NCBI GenBank assembly: GCA_030435675.1
Contig: CM059624.1
Location: forward strand, 16,268,769 to 16,332,768
Reading direction: 5' to 3'
From: Steinernema hermaphroditum
Taxonomy: Eukaryota; Nematoda; Chromadorea; Rhabditida; Steinernematidae
Length of the DNA stretch: 64,000 nt
Positions 1 through 11,000 of this stretch are shown here, in pieces (position 1 is the first letter of the stretch; each line of letters begins with the position of its first letter). The notes beneath the pieces are model-generated. The model had not been told where the DNA came from, did not search any database, and saw only the letters and a list, made by a program, of their open reading frames with translations. Made by a program: the position numbers and the translations under genes.

Positions 1-157
1 CTATGGTTCTTTGCTGCTGAACAAAGAGTCCCATGAACACTCGTGATCGTGATGTCATGCTCTTCGACGCATGTAATCGCTACCGTTCCGTTTGGATCGT
101 AAACCTTTGACGTGGTTGATGACAATGCGGTTGTTCCACAACAGAACTCTGATGTGG
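1..157 (-). CDS. Possible internal or last exon of a minus-strand gene cut by the window edge
   Basis: Read on the minus strand, a TAACAG acceptor (complement of 158-160) is followed by an open frame that runs to base 1 without a stop and encodes about 51 residues, including the segments KVYDPNGTVAITC and HGTLCSAAKNH. Three to four cysteines and several Thr/Ser suggest a small extracellular domain, but I do not recognise the family. The exon would enter in phase 1, so two bases complete a codon. No upstream exon was found between 160 and 1000. This is a weak call that rests on protein-like composition only. Confidence 0.3.
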
Positions 158-1160
158 CTGTTAATAATACAACATCAGGTAGAATTTCTTCAATCCTGCT
201 CGAAATCGTCGTTAATAATTGCAAATAGGTCAAATGCGTCTTCATTCTTTTTAATGAACACTGATTTTCGCACATTTGAGAGTGTGTCTTTAAGTTGTGT
301 TTAAGTCGTTGCCCTTAGAAGGGGGGCAGACACCGATAGAAAAAAATATCCAGTGTACAAATATTTGAATGACCTTATTTTTTGATTTGTGTCTCTCTTA
401 TCACGCAACACTTCTCTCACGACTGTTTCCCCCTTTCCTGCATGCCACGGCTTTGCTATAGGGATGCAGTACTATTGCTATTTATTCACTGTGGTATTGT
501 TAAAAATCCAGCTGTCCTATTTCTAGATGTTGTAAATACTATTATTATTTTTATTTTATTATTTTACCTTCTTAGTTCCACTCTAGTATTATTCACTCTA
601 CTTTTTTGTTCATTTCTTCACATATACCACGAAAGTACTCCTCTTGGCCACACTTCACACACTGACCGCCTGCTAGGCAGAACTGAGAAAATCCCCGTGC
701 AAGACGTTCCCATACCTCATTGTCCAAAAAGGTCGCAGCGCACAATAATAGGATCAACACCGATCCGTTTCCTCATGGCCCTCTCCAACCCCACAGGTGT
801 CCAATAGCCTTGTCATCCTACGCGCCCTGCCGACAACGTCTTCCAATGTTGTGTGAGGTCACTCGACAACGTCCGCCGTTTGCCGAACAGCCCTCCATCT
901 TGTTTGCCACCTCATTTGTCTAATTGTTCGATCTTCGCCGCATCAAGTTACCATCACCTTGTGGAATTCGCACCCTCTCGCATTCCTTCCGTTTGCTAAG
1001 AGCGCGGCTCCCACACAGCCTTATCACCGCCAAAGCAAGGTCTAATTCCTATAGTCAACTGATAAGCGACGATTTCGGTCGCGAACGTCAAAAAAACGCC
1101 CTCTCTTCGTACCCTCTCGCGTCCTTATTAGTCAGTCAAATGATCGACGACGCCACAATT
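158..1160. other. No gene supported
   Basis: AT-rich, with several open frames of 60 to 140 residues in both directions that have no recognisable domain and no clean pattern of splice sites. I see nothing here that can be called. Confidence 0.5.
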
Positions 1161-1332
1161 TGAATATTTGCGCACCGATTTGGAATCTCTGAGTGAGTCA
1201 GTTCGCATCGCCGCCAGCGCAATACCTGTCCCTCGCGCCTTAGAGAGGCTCCTTTTGGAAGGCGACGTCAGTGGACCGTTGCCGGCCGACGAGCATGAGC
1301 GGGCGAGGGCCAGCCGAGTTTGCTCTCGACGG
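1160..1332 (+). other. Orphan coding-like stretch ending in TGA
   Basis: One plus-strand frame reads about 57 residues of protein-like sequence (including YLRTDLESLSESVR and ALERLLLEGDVSG) and stops with TGA at about 1332. It is closed upstream by an in-frame TGA near 1140 with no AG acceptor between, so it cannot be a simple exon as it stands. It may be a pseudogene remnant, an exon starting at the CAG near 1200, or chance. The minus strand is also open here but reads less like protein. Confidence 0.2.
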
Positions 1333-2949
1333 TCATCTTGAGAGTCCGAACGAGAAGAAGATAAGCTCTTCTCGAGTATCCCATTGCGACTCTCAAATCC
1401 TCTACGTTTTTTCGCTTGATCGCGGTTTATTCGCGCGCACCTCACTTGTGGTTTGATGGTCAGTTTGATGGCGAGGTGCTAACTGGTGTTCAGCGATCGG
1501 TGGTGCGAAGTTGTGGAGTCACTATTGGTCATTATTTTCCGGATCTGGTTAATGCTTCGGTGGACATGCCTCATCAATATTTTAAAAACTGCCCTATTCA
1601 TGACATGAAAAGCTTCCGCGGTTACTGCAAGCCTGTCACTCTTCTTTATCAATTACACCCTTAGCTTAGATAGTAGATAGTACTGCTTTTTCACTCATAT
1701 ATCGGGCAGTTTTACTGCTTGTTTGTTTACAGTCGATTTTTCCATATGGTGTACGTCACGATTTCACCATTTACCAGTGTCTTCCTGTTCTGGCTTTTCA
1801 AAAAACCGGCCCTGTTGCATTCGCAGCAAGCACTTCCCATCCGGATCCCTTTGAATTCATTAAGCGAAACCCCCCGAAGCGAGATAAAGCCGCTTTTACG
1901 GTATGTCTCCTCTTCGATCGAATTGCGTAATGAGCGGCACGCGCAATCGCCTCGCCGCTGATGAGGACCGGTTCGCCCGAAGTTTAATGAGGGAAGTCAC
2001 CGGCGAAAGGAAAAACGCAATTGGCGGGTCGCACTTGAGTTACACGTTTGATATCTGTTCACTGCTAAGAGGATTAATTTTTGTGATTAATTCGTGTTCT
2101 GCAACAGGAATTGCAATGAGCTGCAGAGCAACTTGATAGCCATGTACGTCAAACGATTATTGAGGCATTACCAATAAGATAAAAGAAAAAGTCATTCATT
2201 TTCTGGTTCGTCAACCGCAATTCAAGTACATATTATTTTCCGCAGTTCACCTCTCCACGCTTCAGAGCCTCTCGATTTTACTCATTCTAAAATACAAGAA
2301 TGCGAATTGTAGGTTGGCACTTTGAGTCGAGTCGAATCGAGTTCGAGTCGCTTTTTTGGGTCTCAACCTTACCTTTAAGTGGAATAAGCATGTTTTCTAT
2401 TTCGTGTCCCGGAAAAGAAGTAATTGTTATCTACCATTTCATCTACCATCACATTACTCTTATCACCGCTTATCACGTTCCATTTTGTTCATACTTAGAG
2501 TACATGCTGTTCCAGTCATAGAATTTCGATGCGTTCGCCACATGATATTATTTTCAACACTCGGATTGTCATGGTTGTAGCATGTGTCCATGTAGCATTT
2601 TTAATGGAAGTAATATCCAAGCAACTGTAGCAGCAGTAACTGTAATAAAGTGGTGCATGAAAAATTCGGTTTTGTTTCGTAATTTGTCAATTATAGGATC
2701 TGTGTCTAGAAAAGAATAGAAGAATATTATAAGTGATAAGTAATTTCGTGATAAGTAATCGGAAATTTATTTGTGTTTGGCTGAGCGGTGTTCATGCAGT
2801 CGGCTGGCGGTACTTCTGCCCATCAATCTTGAGGACTTCGGTTTGATTGCCTTTGGATGCACACATTTCTCTCTGATTCCGGAATTCGGATTTTGTGTTC
2901 TCGCTTTTCTGTTAGTTCTATCCACCATCGTGCTAGTCGAGGTGCTGTT
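1333..2949. other. No gene supported
   Basis: No exon-like frame with splice sites and no RNA gene seen. A short GAGTCGA-type micro-repeat sits near 2325-2352. Otherwise AT-rich non-coding sequence. Confidence 0.45.
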
Positions 2950-2990
2950 CCTGATGAAATCCCTGTGGTTGTACCAGGGATTTCATCAGG
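2950..2990. repeat. Perfect 16-bp inverted repeat with a 9-base loop
   Basis: The 16 bases at 2950-2965 (CCTGATGAAATCCCTG) are the exact reverse complement of 2975-2990, with the loop TGGTTGTAC. The match stops abruptly on both outer sides. This could form a cruciform or an RNA hairpin; the stem is shorter than a usual microRNA precursor. Confidence 0.85.
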
Positions 2991-5020
2991 AGGCTCTTGT
3001 CCCTTTGCAATTCGTGGAAGCCGAGAAAAATTTTCAGTTTCGCCGATCATCTATTCTGAGTCCTCCGAATCGCTGAATGCACACAGTGTATAAGCTGGTC
3101 CCATTCTTTTTCAGCTTGGAAATCACGAACATAATTGGGAATTACGGTATTCAAGTGCATTCCCCTTTTCACGTAATCTCCCCCCACCTCACCCTTGCCA
3201 CCCCCACTATTTCCTATCGTGTCACACGTTTGCCTATCCCTTTGCACATTCGCTAATGCCATCGAACAACACCAGATGCGTACAATAGGCAAAATATTGA
3301 CATTCGTTCTATTTTTCAAGACAGCGGCCGTATTCAAATGTTACGACGCGACAAATGTGTTTTCCGGTTGGAATTCGAGATTTTCGCTATTGGCCGTTTT
3401 TTGGTTGACATGTTCACAGCTGTTACTATAGTGCTCGTTTACTAATTTCTCCGTCCTACTTTCCCACAACCCATAAATCTCAGTGGAAACCCTCAATTTT
3501 CAGTTTCTGCTTGCTCTTCCAAGTCCATATATCTCTACCATCGTGCGCGCCATAAAGTCAAACCTCGAAATGCATTTCCGCGAGTTGTTAAACGAAGACG
3601 CAATTTCGTCGCCACTTTTTCGGCGCGGGGACTTCGCCAAGGTCGCCAAAGCGAAGGAGGGATGCGCGTCCTTCTTTGCCGCTCCCCGACGCATTCCTTC
3701 CAACTTTCCCGCATATGCTAATGAGAGGCTACGGAGGGTCTTTGTCTTTTCTTCTTCCCGCCCTCACCCACTTCGTTTGTTCCCTCCTGTTGTAAATCTT
3801 TTGCGCCGTGTTCAATCAGCTGTCTCCGTGTTTGTTGTCAGTTTTCGTTAGCTATATTTTATGCTACGTCGTTAATCTGGGAATTCTAGCTATCGGGAAA
3901 CCTTCGAGCATTTTTTTGAGCTTTTCTCCCATATGGAACATAGTAGACTTACACGTAAGATAGCTTAAGATTTAGAGTGATGATATTGAGTCTTATATAT
4001 TCACAAGAGGTATATTATCGCACCATAATCATCGCTGGTGGCGTTGAGTTCGCCCGTTGCAGCGGGATTTCGGCTTCTCTGGCGGCGCGAGTCAAGTCGA
4101 GTGAGGGTGGCAGCCTTCTTGGCAAGACAGTGAAGCTACGGCTCCCTGGTCTTCCTGGTCTCCTGGGAACCGCGGCGATCATTGAACCAAGGACGACCTC
4201 TTACTCGACTCATTCAGCGAACCTCAGGAAGAGAAAGCTATTGGAAGACGGTAATCCGACTCAAAAACCGAAAATGTTGGTCGATGTATTAGGTAGCTAG
4301 CTAGTGTTTCCCAGAGAACAAATTGATGATTAGACGCAAATTTCTTCGATAAATACGGGCGTCCACCATTTGACCGTTTTGAGTGCCCGTCACATAACAG
4401 CGGTGACCCACCTTTGGAATAATGGATTTGTGAAAATGAGCAGAAGAAACAATCTGTGATTTATAGTTTTATTGGTGCGGCTTCATGGTCTGAACTTGGA
4501 AATTATTCTTACCTTTATGCTAACGTTGAATCACCTTCTTATGAAAAATACTCAACTTTCGGCATATGGATGAATGAACATTTTACTCGAAAGTCCTTCA
4601 TGTGTAATGTGTTTTGAATATTCTAGGGATGCTTGTTGCTGAAGAGACAATGGGAAGCGCAATTCCATGGCAGTGTCAGTGTTATTTTTGTCTAGAAAGC
4701 CCACATGGTATTGTTTCTTTGTATAGTTTCTGATTCACCGTATATACCTCGCTGTATATTTTCGGTATATGATATGAATGTTACATGCATTACATTACTT
4801 ATGATACACTACTTGTTCAATTGTTCTGTTTGTAGCACGCCTGCAAACTCTCATCTTTCAACTAACCGGTTTTTTGTAACCTGAAACATTGGCGCCGCCG
4901 TATACTCGACCAGTCCATTCGCCTATCTTCCGCCTTTGACGCGCCACGCTGTAACCCTTTAATCTCGTGTAGTACTTGCAACAGCTGTTTGTCTCGCGAC
5001 GCGTAATAAAAACCACATTT
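2991..5020. other. Non-coding region upstream of the girdin homologue
   Basis: No gene supported. It includes open frames at 3483-3851 and 3977-4300 with no recognisable domain; one carries a short GLPGLLG string by chance. The last kilobase presumably holds the promoter of the girdin homologue, but no element is clear enough to name. Confidence 0.4.
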
Positions 5021-5021
5021 T

Positions 5022-5024
5022 GCA
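5022..5024 (+). promoter_or_regulatory. Candidate trans-splice acceptor of the girdin homologue
   Basis: An ATTTTGCAG acceptor lies 62 bases before the chosen ATG, with no donor seen nearby upstream. In nematodes such a site in a 5' leader is often a spliced-leader acceptor. It could equally be the 3' end of an unseen 5' UTR intron. Confidence 0.3.
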
Positions 5025-5086
5025 GAACCACAAAAACCCGTTTAAAGAAGATCTAAATGCGCCAATTGTTGCTCTAAGGGGGATCG

Positions 5087-8000
5087 ATGGAGGAAGATGA
5101 GTTCTGGAGCGGCCCACTTGGCAGATGGGTCGTCGACTGCGCGGCTTCTGGCGTCGGCTCCATCGTACCGCAGCATCAATGGCGTCGGGCTGAGCGAGTG
5201 AATGCCACGGTGGAGTATGCGGAGTTGTGCGATGGATTCGTACTCAATTTGATCTACTTTGTTATGTAAGTTTTTACAAACGTCGATCGAAGCATCGAAA
5301 GTACAGCTGAAGCTGTTTCTCGTAGTCACTACCGTGATGATTGTCAGACGTGTCCGATGTGGTCTAGTGGTTAGGATTTGCGGCTCTCACCCGCAAGGCC
5401 CGGGTTCGATTCCCGGCATCAGAAGAACGTTTTGATTTATGTTTGCTTCACGGAAATGAGTGCTTTCAATATAAGCCATGAAATGCCATTATGTTTTATA
5501 TAGCACCTTAAATTGGGTCAATTAAAGCGTTTAACTGCAGTGTTTTCTTTCAGTGACCCTGCCTCGGTGAATCCCGTCCTGGTGAACGAAATTACCACGT
5601 CCAACTTCCAAATCGACCACGCAGCACGATTCCGACTCTTTACTCTGCTTCTGCACAACCTGCACAGGTTCTATCGGGTAAGCAGATCCTCCTCGAGTGG
5701 TTTCCGATTACTTTGGCGTCGCCGCGGTCGCTGTTTGCACTGTCTAATCCCTATTGCCCCCTAGCGCGCATCACCCCCACTTCTCCTTCCCATTATTTGC
5801 TTTATCGCGTGTTTTGACGGTAATGAAAGTTGTTTGATTGCTCTTCGACCTGTTTTCGGGCAGCAATCGGCAGCGGCGACGCACAAGACATGACAACACA
5901 CGGATTAGGGTCTTCTTTAATGTGAACACCCGTGTTAAAAGTGTTTTTGAAGGTCAATCCCCCTTATGTTTTTATGTGTTTGTTAATTTTATTTATATAA
6001 ATCGAAAGGATAACCGTGAGAAATTCGGGGAAAGTGTGCGTCCTTCAAAAGCCCTTCGATGTTCTTATACGTACTCTTGACGACCTTTTTGCACTCCGTT
6101 TGTCCGCGTATACTTTTCGTGCACGTGCAAGCAGAGGACACCAAGAGGACGAGCGAACCAGAGAGAGCGGGAAAGGTTAAGATCGGTGCATAGTGCGCAA
6201 AAGGACACGGGTGGTCACAAATTGGGCACAACAGGCAACGTTTTTCCAATGAGTTATGTCATTGGGCAGTCAAGTATCGCTTGCAAAAGAAAAAAAAATA
6301 AGTCACCATTGTAATCTTTCTCGTATTAGCAGTGAAGCAATGTTCAAAAAGACCTCGAAGAAGCTTTATTTAGAACAGAGTTCTTTGTATTAAAAAATAC
6401 AAGTAACTTACCCTACATTATTTGAAGAATAAGATCAGAATTCGAATTCTTTTCAGCTAACTAACACGTAATAATATTACATTTTGGGTTAATGCATATT
6501 TAGCTGACCAGATTTTCAACATATGGAAACCATATAATACGTACGAGAGACCTTTCCTTCAACACTTGCACTTGTTACCCGAAAATCAGCAAAATTTGCA
6601 AAAGAATTCGCGACACAACCGACACGATCCATTTCAAATCCATTGACAATAAAACGAACTAATGCTATATAGTTTGGTACGGTTGGTTAGCTGCCTGTCA
6701 CCGTATGATTTTTCGCGAACTTTGTGAAATTCGGTTCGTAAATTACTAGCATAAATGTGTTATTTGAAGAATCACAAATCACAAGCAATTAAATGATTCC
6801 CTCCTGTTGTCGCCACCGCATTGTGCGCCCTAATTACGGCGCCCTCAAATGACCGGAAAGCTGCCGGTCCGGCGGCTAATTATCAAAGCGTCACTCACCT
6901 GCTTCCCCTGCCACCTTTTGCGTCTTTTTCTGCACCGCTCTTCTTCTTATCGCCACCACTCATTTGCTCCCCGACGTTGTTCCCGTCACGCGCTTCCCGT
7001 TCCTCGATAAACATCTCTTCTCGTTTCAGAATCGCCTCAACCGGCTCATCGTCATGACGTTGCCGGACGTCTTTTCGATCGTCCGCAATCCGACTCCAGG
7101 TAATATTTAACTCTTCGCCAATTTATCGCCTTTTCCCATCTCCTGCGCGCCTTTTATTGCGTGCTAACCGGTTGCCGCGTATTGTGGTTTCGCGCCGCAT
7201 TTGCATAACTGTGAACGGGTTCGCTTTGGCGGCGCGCGGTGAGTGTCTTTTGAGCGGACGGCTTCAGCTCAGAGGTGGTTGGCATGAGGTCAAAGTTATA
7301 TGATGACGGTTTGTGATCTTCTAATACCTCCAAAGCGACTTCTGTTTCTGTTCTTTCGTTTACCCGTTTTTACTCTTTGTTTCATTAACCGCAAAAAATC
7401 GGACTCGTCGGTTGGCCTTCCATTTGTGGCTGTGCTTTCAAGGACAAATTTCCCTATTGCGCTCGTTAGCTGACTCTTAATGATGATTAAAATAGCTCCA
7501 CTTTACTAGTTTTTAGTGTTTTTAACCAATTTCCTACAGTAAGTAGCTTCAGGAGGGCCCTTATTTGAGTTCCTTCTTGTAGTTTGTAGGCATACATAGA
7601 GCTAGCGTTGGTACTTACTTGTCTTATTTTCGTAAAGGAGCAATAGTGCGGCAAGGGTCGCTAATCGCTTATAGCAACAGTAACTAGGCATTTTTATGTG
7701 TTTCCATGTGTTGCTGTGCTATGATGAATATATATGTATGCCTCATTATTTCAATTAATATGGCGAATTTTAGTGACGTTCCATAGTGATCTTTTCCGAG
7801 GAATTCCCCAGGAATGTTAATACCTATGTAAACAAGCGAGCCATGTAACTTTTCTTAAGATGTTCTATCCACAAATTCGCACCTTTTCATTGAAGTAACT
7901 CGAATTTTTGTTTTGAAGTTTTCGGTCATTTAATCCAAATCAAACCGCGGTCTGTTGTCTCCGCCTCATCCTAGCCTCTTGCAAAAGAACAAAGCGTGTA

Positions 8001-11000
8001 TCGTTGTCATCGGAATCGGACAGCTCGAGAAGAAGCCGATCGGAACAGGACAGGAACCGGTCGTCGCGCTTTTCTTTTGCGGAATCGCACCTCATTCCTA
8101 TGCTAATTCATGCGTTAGCCACTATACTTTCCTCCAAAGACGTCTATTCCACGGATGGTAGGAAGTGGGAAGAGAACGTGATTAACCTTGATCGCGAAAG
8201 TACGACTATTTGTCGATGGAACGCGCCGTTAGGTCGCCACCGATGTAGTGTTGTTTATCAACTCTCCGCTGGCAAGAGGTCATCGACGGCGGCTGCCCCG
8301 GACGTCGCCATATGCAAATGGCAGTTCGGCGATGCGCCCGAAGGGCGACCACCGTGCGAGTGACCGTTACTTGTCCGCGTAATTGAATTATCATAATTAT
8401 TAATTTGGTATCCAATTTTGTATTCTATAGAACTAGCAAATTCTCAAAAGCGATTATGAATTGGCAAGAACACTGCCTACTGAGCGCATGATCACTTTCT
8501 TATCTACTACAAGTAACTTTATATTCTGTAGGAAACTTTTTAAAGATATTTAGAGGATGAACCGAGGTAAAATAAAAGAATAAAATCAACGAAAGCAGTT
8601 ATTCCGATGCCGGGAATCGAACCCGGGCCTTGTGGGTGAGAGCCGCAAATCCTAACCACACCACTAGACCACATCGGATTTAAAAATTGATCCACAGGAT
8701 AGTGACTATGCAGGACTACATAACACTAGCTTTTACACAACAAACGTATTCTTCCTAACCAGTGATATTTCGAACGATAAAGGTCATTATCATGCTTCCT
8801 TAATACCAAAAAAACATGCCCAAAAGGCTCATTCAGGGAATCCTGTCCACTTCACATGGTTATTCATCGATTACTGTAGGACCTCCTTTGTTTTTTGTAT
8901 ACCCATTGTACTACTCCCGTTTCTCCTAAGTTTGCCAACTCCGTTGAAAGGTTCCCACGATCGCCATTTCTCTTTCAAGAACCCTTGTCTATCGTGCGAC
9001 TTGTGCACACCTCACAAATCCGATAAAAACCATCCACTCTATAGAATTCCCATCAAAAATCTAAAAAACAGTTCATCACTTGGTCACGCTCGTGTGCTTC
9101 TTCCTTTTCCTTCTGTGCACTCGCAACTCCCACCCTCTCCCGCGCCCTCTGGAGGCTCCATTTGATTAGCAAAAGCGCAAACATTCCAACGGCGATCGGC
9201 GGCTGTCGGGCCGCGCGCGATTTCCATCAGCGCGATTGCTTGAAATTAATCTCGACGAATCCAGTTCCCTCTTCCCACGACGCAGTCCGGTCTTCTTCCA
9301 TTCAATTTCCACAGCACTACGCCTAATTATACCGTCGACCACTTAGGCTTCCTGCTGAATGATCCAAATTTAGATCACCCACTTCTATTTTCATCCTCCT
9401 CCTGGATCTTTGTTTGTTTACCGTCTTGACCGGTTACCGAACTCCGGATTTCAGCTTCAGACCATTTCACGAATTTTATCGTTTTTATGGCGCGTAAAAA
9501 GATCTGTCAACAAATCGGTCGACCAAGTTTTACAGCCGCTTCGGGAGGGACGGTAATAAACCGCGGCTGTGGCGTTGCTGGGGTGAGTCAGTCGTTATTC
9601 CAATTATTCGTTGCCGTTGGGATGTTTGGATTAGGGTTGCGTCGCGCTGATTGCTGTGCAAATTCGGAATTTCGAACGCCGTATTTGCAATGTCAGCAGT
9701 TTAGCAAAGCGATGTTATTTGATGTGTTTATGTGGACTTCGCACCCTGCTGGGGTAGTGATAACTGATAATTAGTTGAAGCTTGGAATGTTTTGAAAGAG
9801 TTCGTGTAATATTTTCCATTAAACAGAGAACTAATTTAATGAAATAGTTAAAACACATGTCCATCTAGGAGGACTCGAACCCGGGTCGGCAGTTTACTGA
9901 TCTAGCTTACTACCACTACCCGAACCATTATCTTTCGTCGGAAGCTAGAAACCGATGATGGTGATGTTCGAAAAATGTTACCATAATTCTTACATGCAAA
10001 ATGAAGAGATTGTTCTAGCATTCAAGTAAGTCCACAAAGTTCTTCTTCAGGGCAGATGCTAGAACAATGCTAGCACCCAATAGCAAAAGGCTCATCTTAC
10101 TATCGGTTAATTCAATTTAACTCTCTGCGAAAACTAGTACGATTTCCTGGTGTTCCGCTTTATTCTTCAGCGAGCAAATGTACCAGAAAACGACCTAAAA
10201 AGTAAGCTAATTAAAACGGATTTATTACGTTTCGCTCCACGATTTCCTGTGCACGTTGTGCCAAATGACCAGTGGATTAAGTGTGGCCTATCCTTGTGCA
10301 CAGATGCATACAGATTCCATCGCAGTCAAGCGTAGAACTATATTTACTGGAGTGGGTTTTATTTTTGCTCTTCTCAACACCTTGTTAATCCACTTACAAT
10401 AAACCGGATTATGAATGCTTTTCTTGTTTTACTGCATTGATATATACCTCAGTTATTCAATAAACAAGTAAATCCTGGTACGTTGTACCGGAAGACATAC
10501 TTTACACCAAGCCTCTCTTACGTAGATTCGGGTATAATTTATTGTGTTTTCTTGTCAACGACAGCTGTGGACGAACGTAACAAGAAACGCTTCGTTTTCT
10601 TCGTGATCTTACAAGGGAACCTTCCGAAGTGTCCTGCTCGGATCGAGCTGGAAATTGACACACAGGTAGGCCTTCATTAGTGTATGTCATCCCCAAAAGG
10701 GCACCTGCTTATATGCATACCAGGTCATGTAAACACCCTTCGCAAGTTACGGTCAAACAACTATAGCCAACTTCGGCAACAGCTGAGTGATGATGTGTAT
10801 GGCCGAACCGGGTAGTATCTCGGCTGCCGTTTTTGGGGTGCGGGTTCGATTCCCCTCCCAGCCCATATTTTTCTTCTCGCTTCTTGAACATATTTATTTA
10901 AGTTTGCTTTTGTCTTACTAAAAGGTAGTAATGAAATTTTTTTTAAAACAAATTTGAACATTACGGCAATGCAGATAAGTGCTAACCGATTCCAAAATAT

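Noticed and set aside
3977..4300. Frame with a collagen-like GLPGLLG string
   Set aside because: Only two or three G-x-y steps are present, with no splice context and no further collagen repeats nearby.
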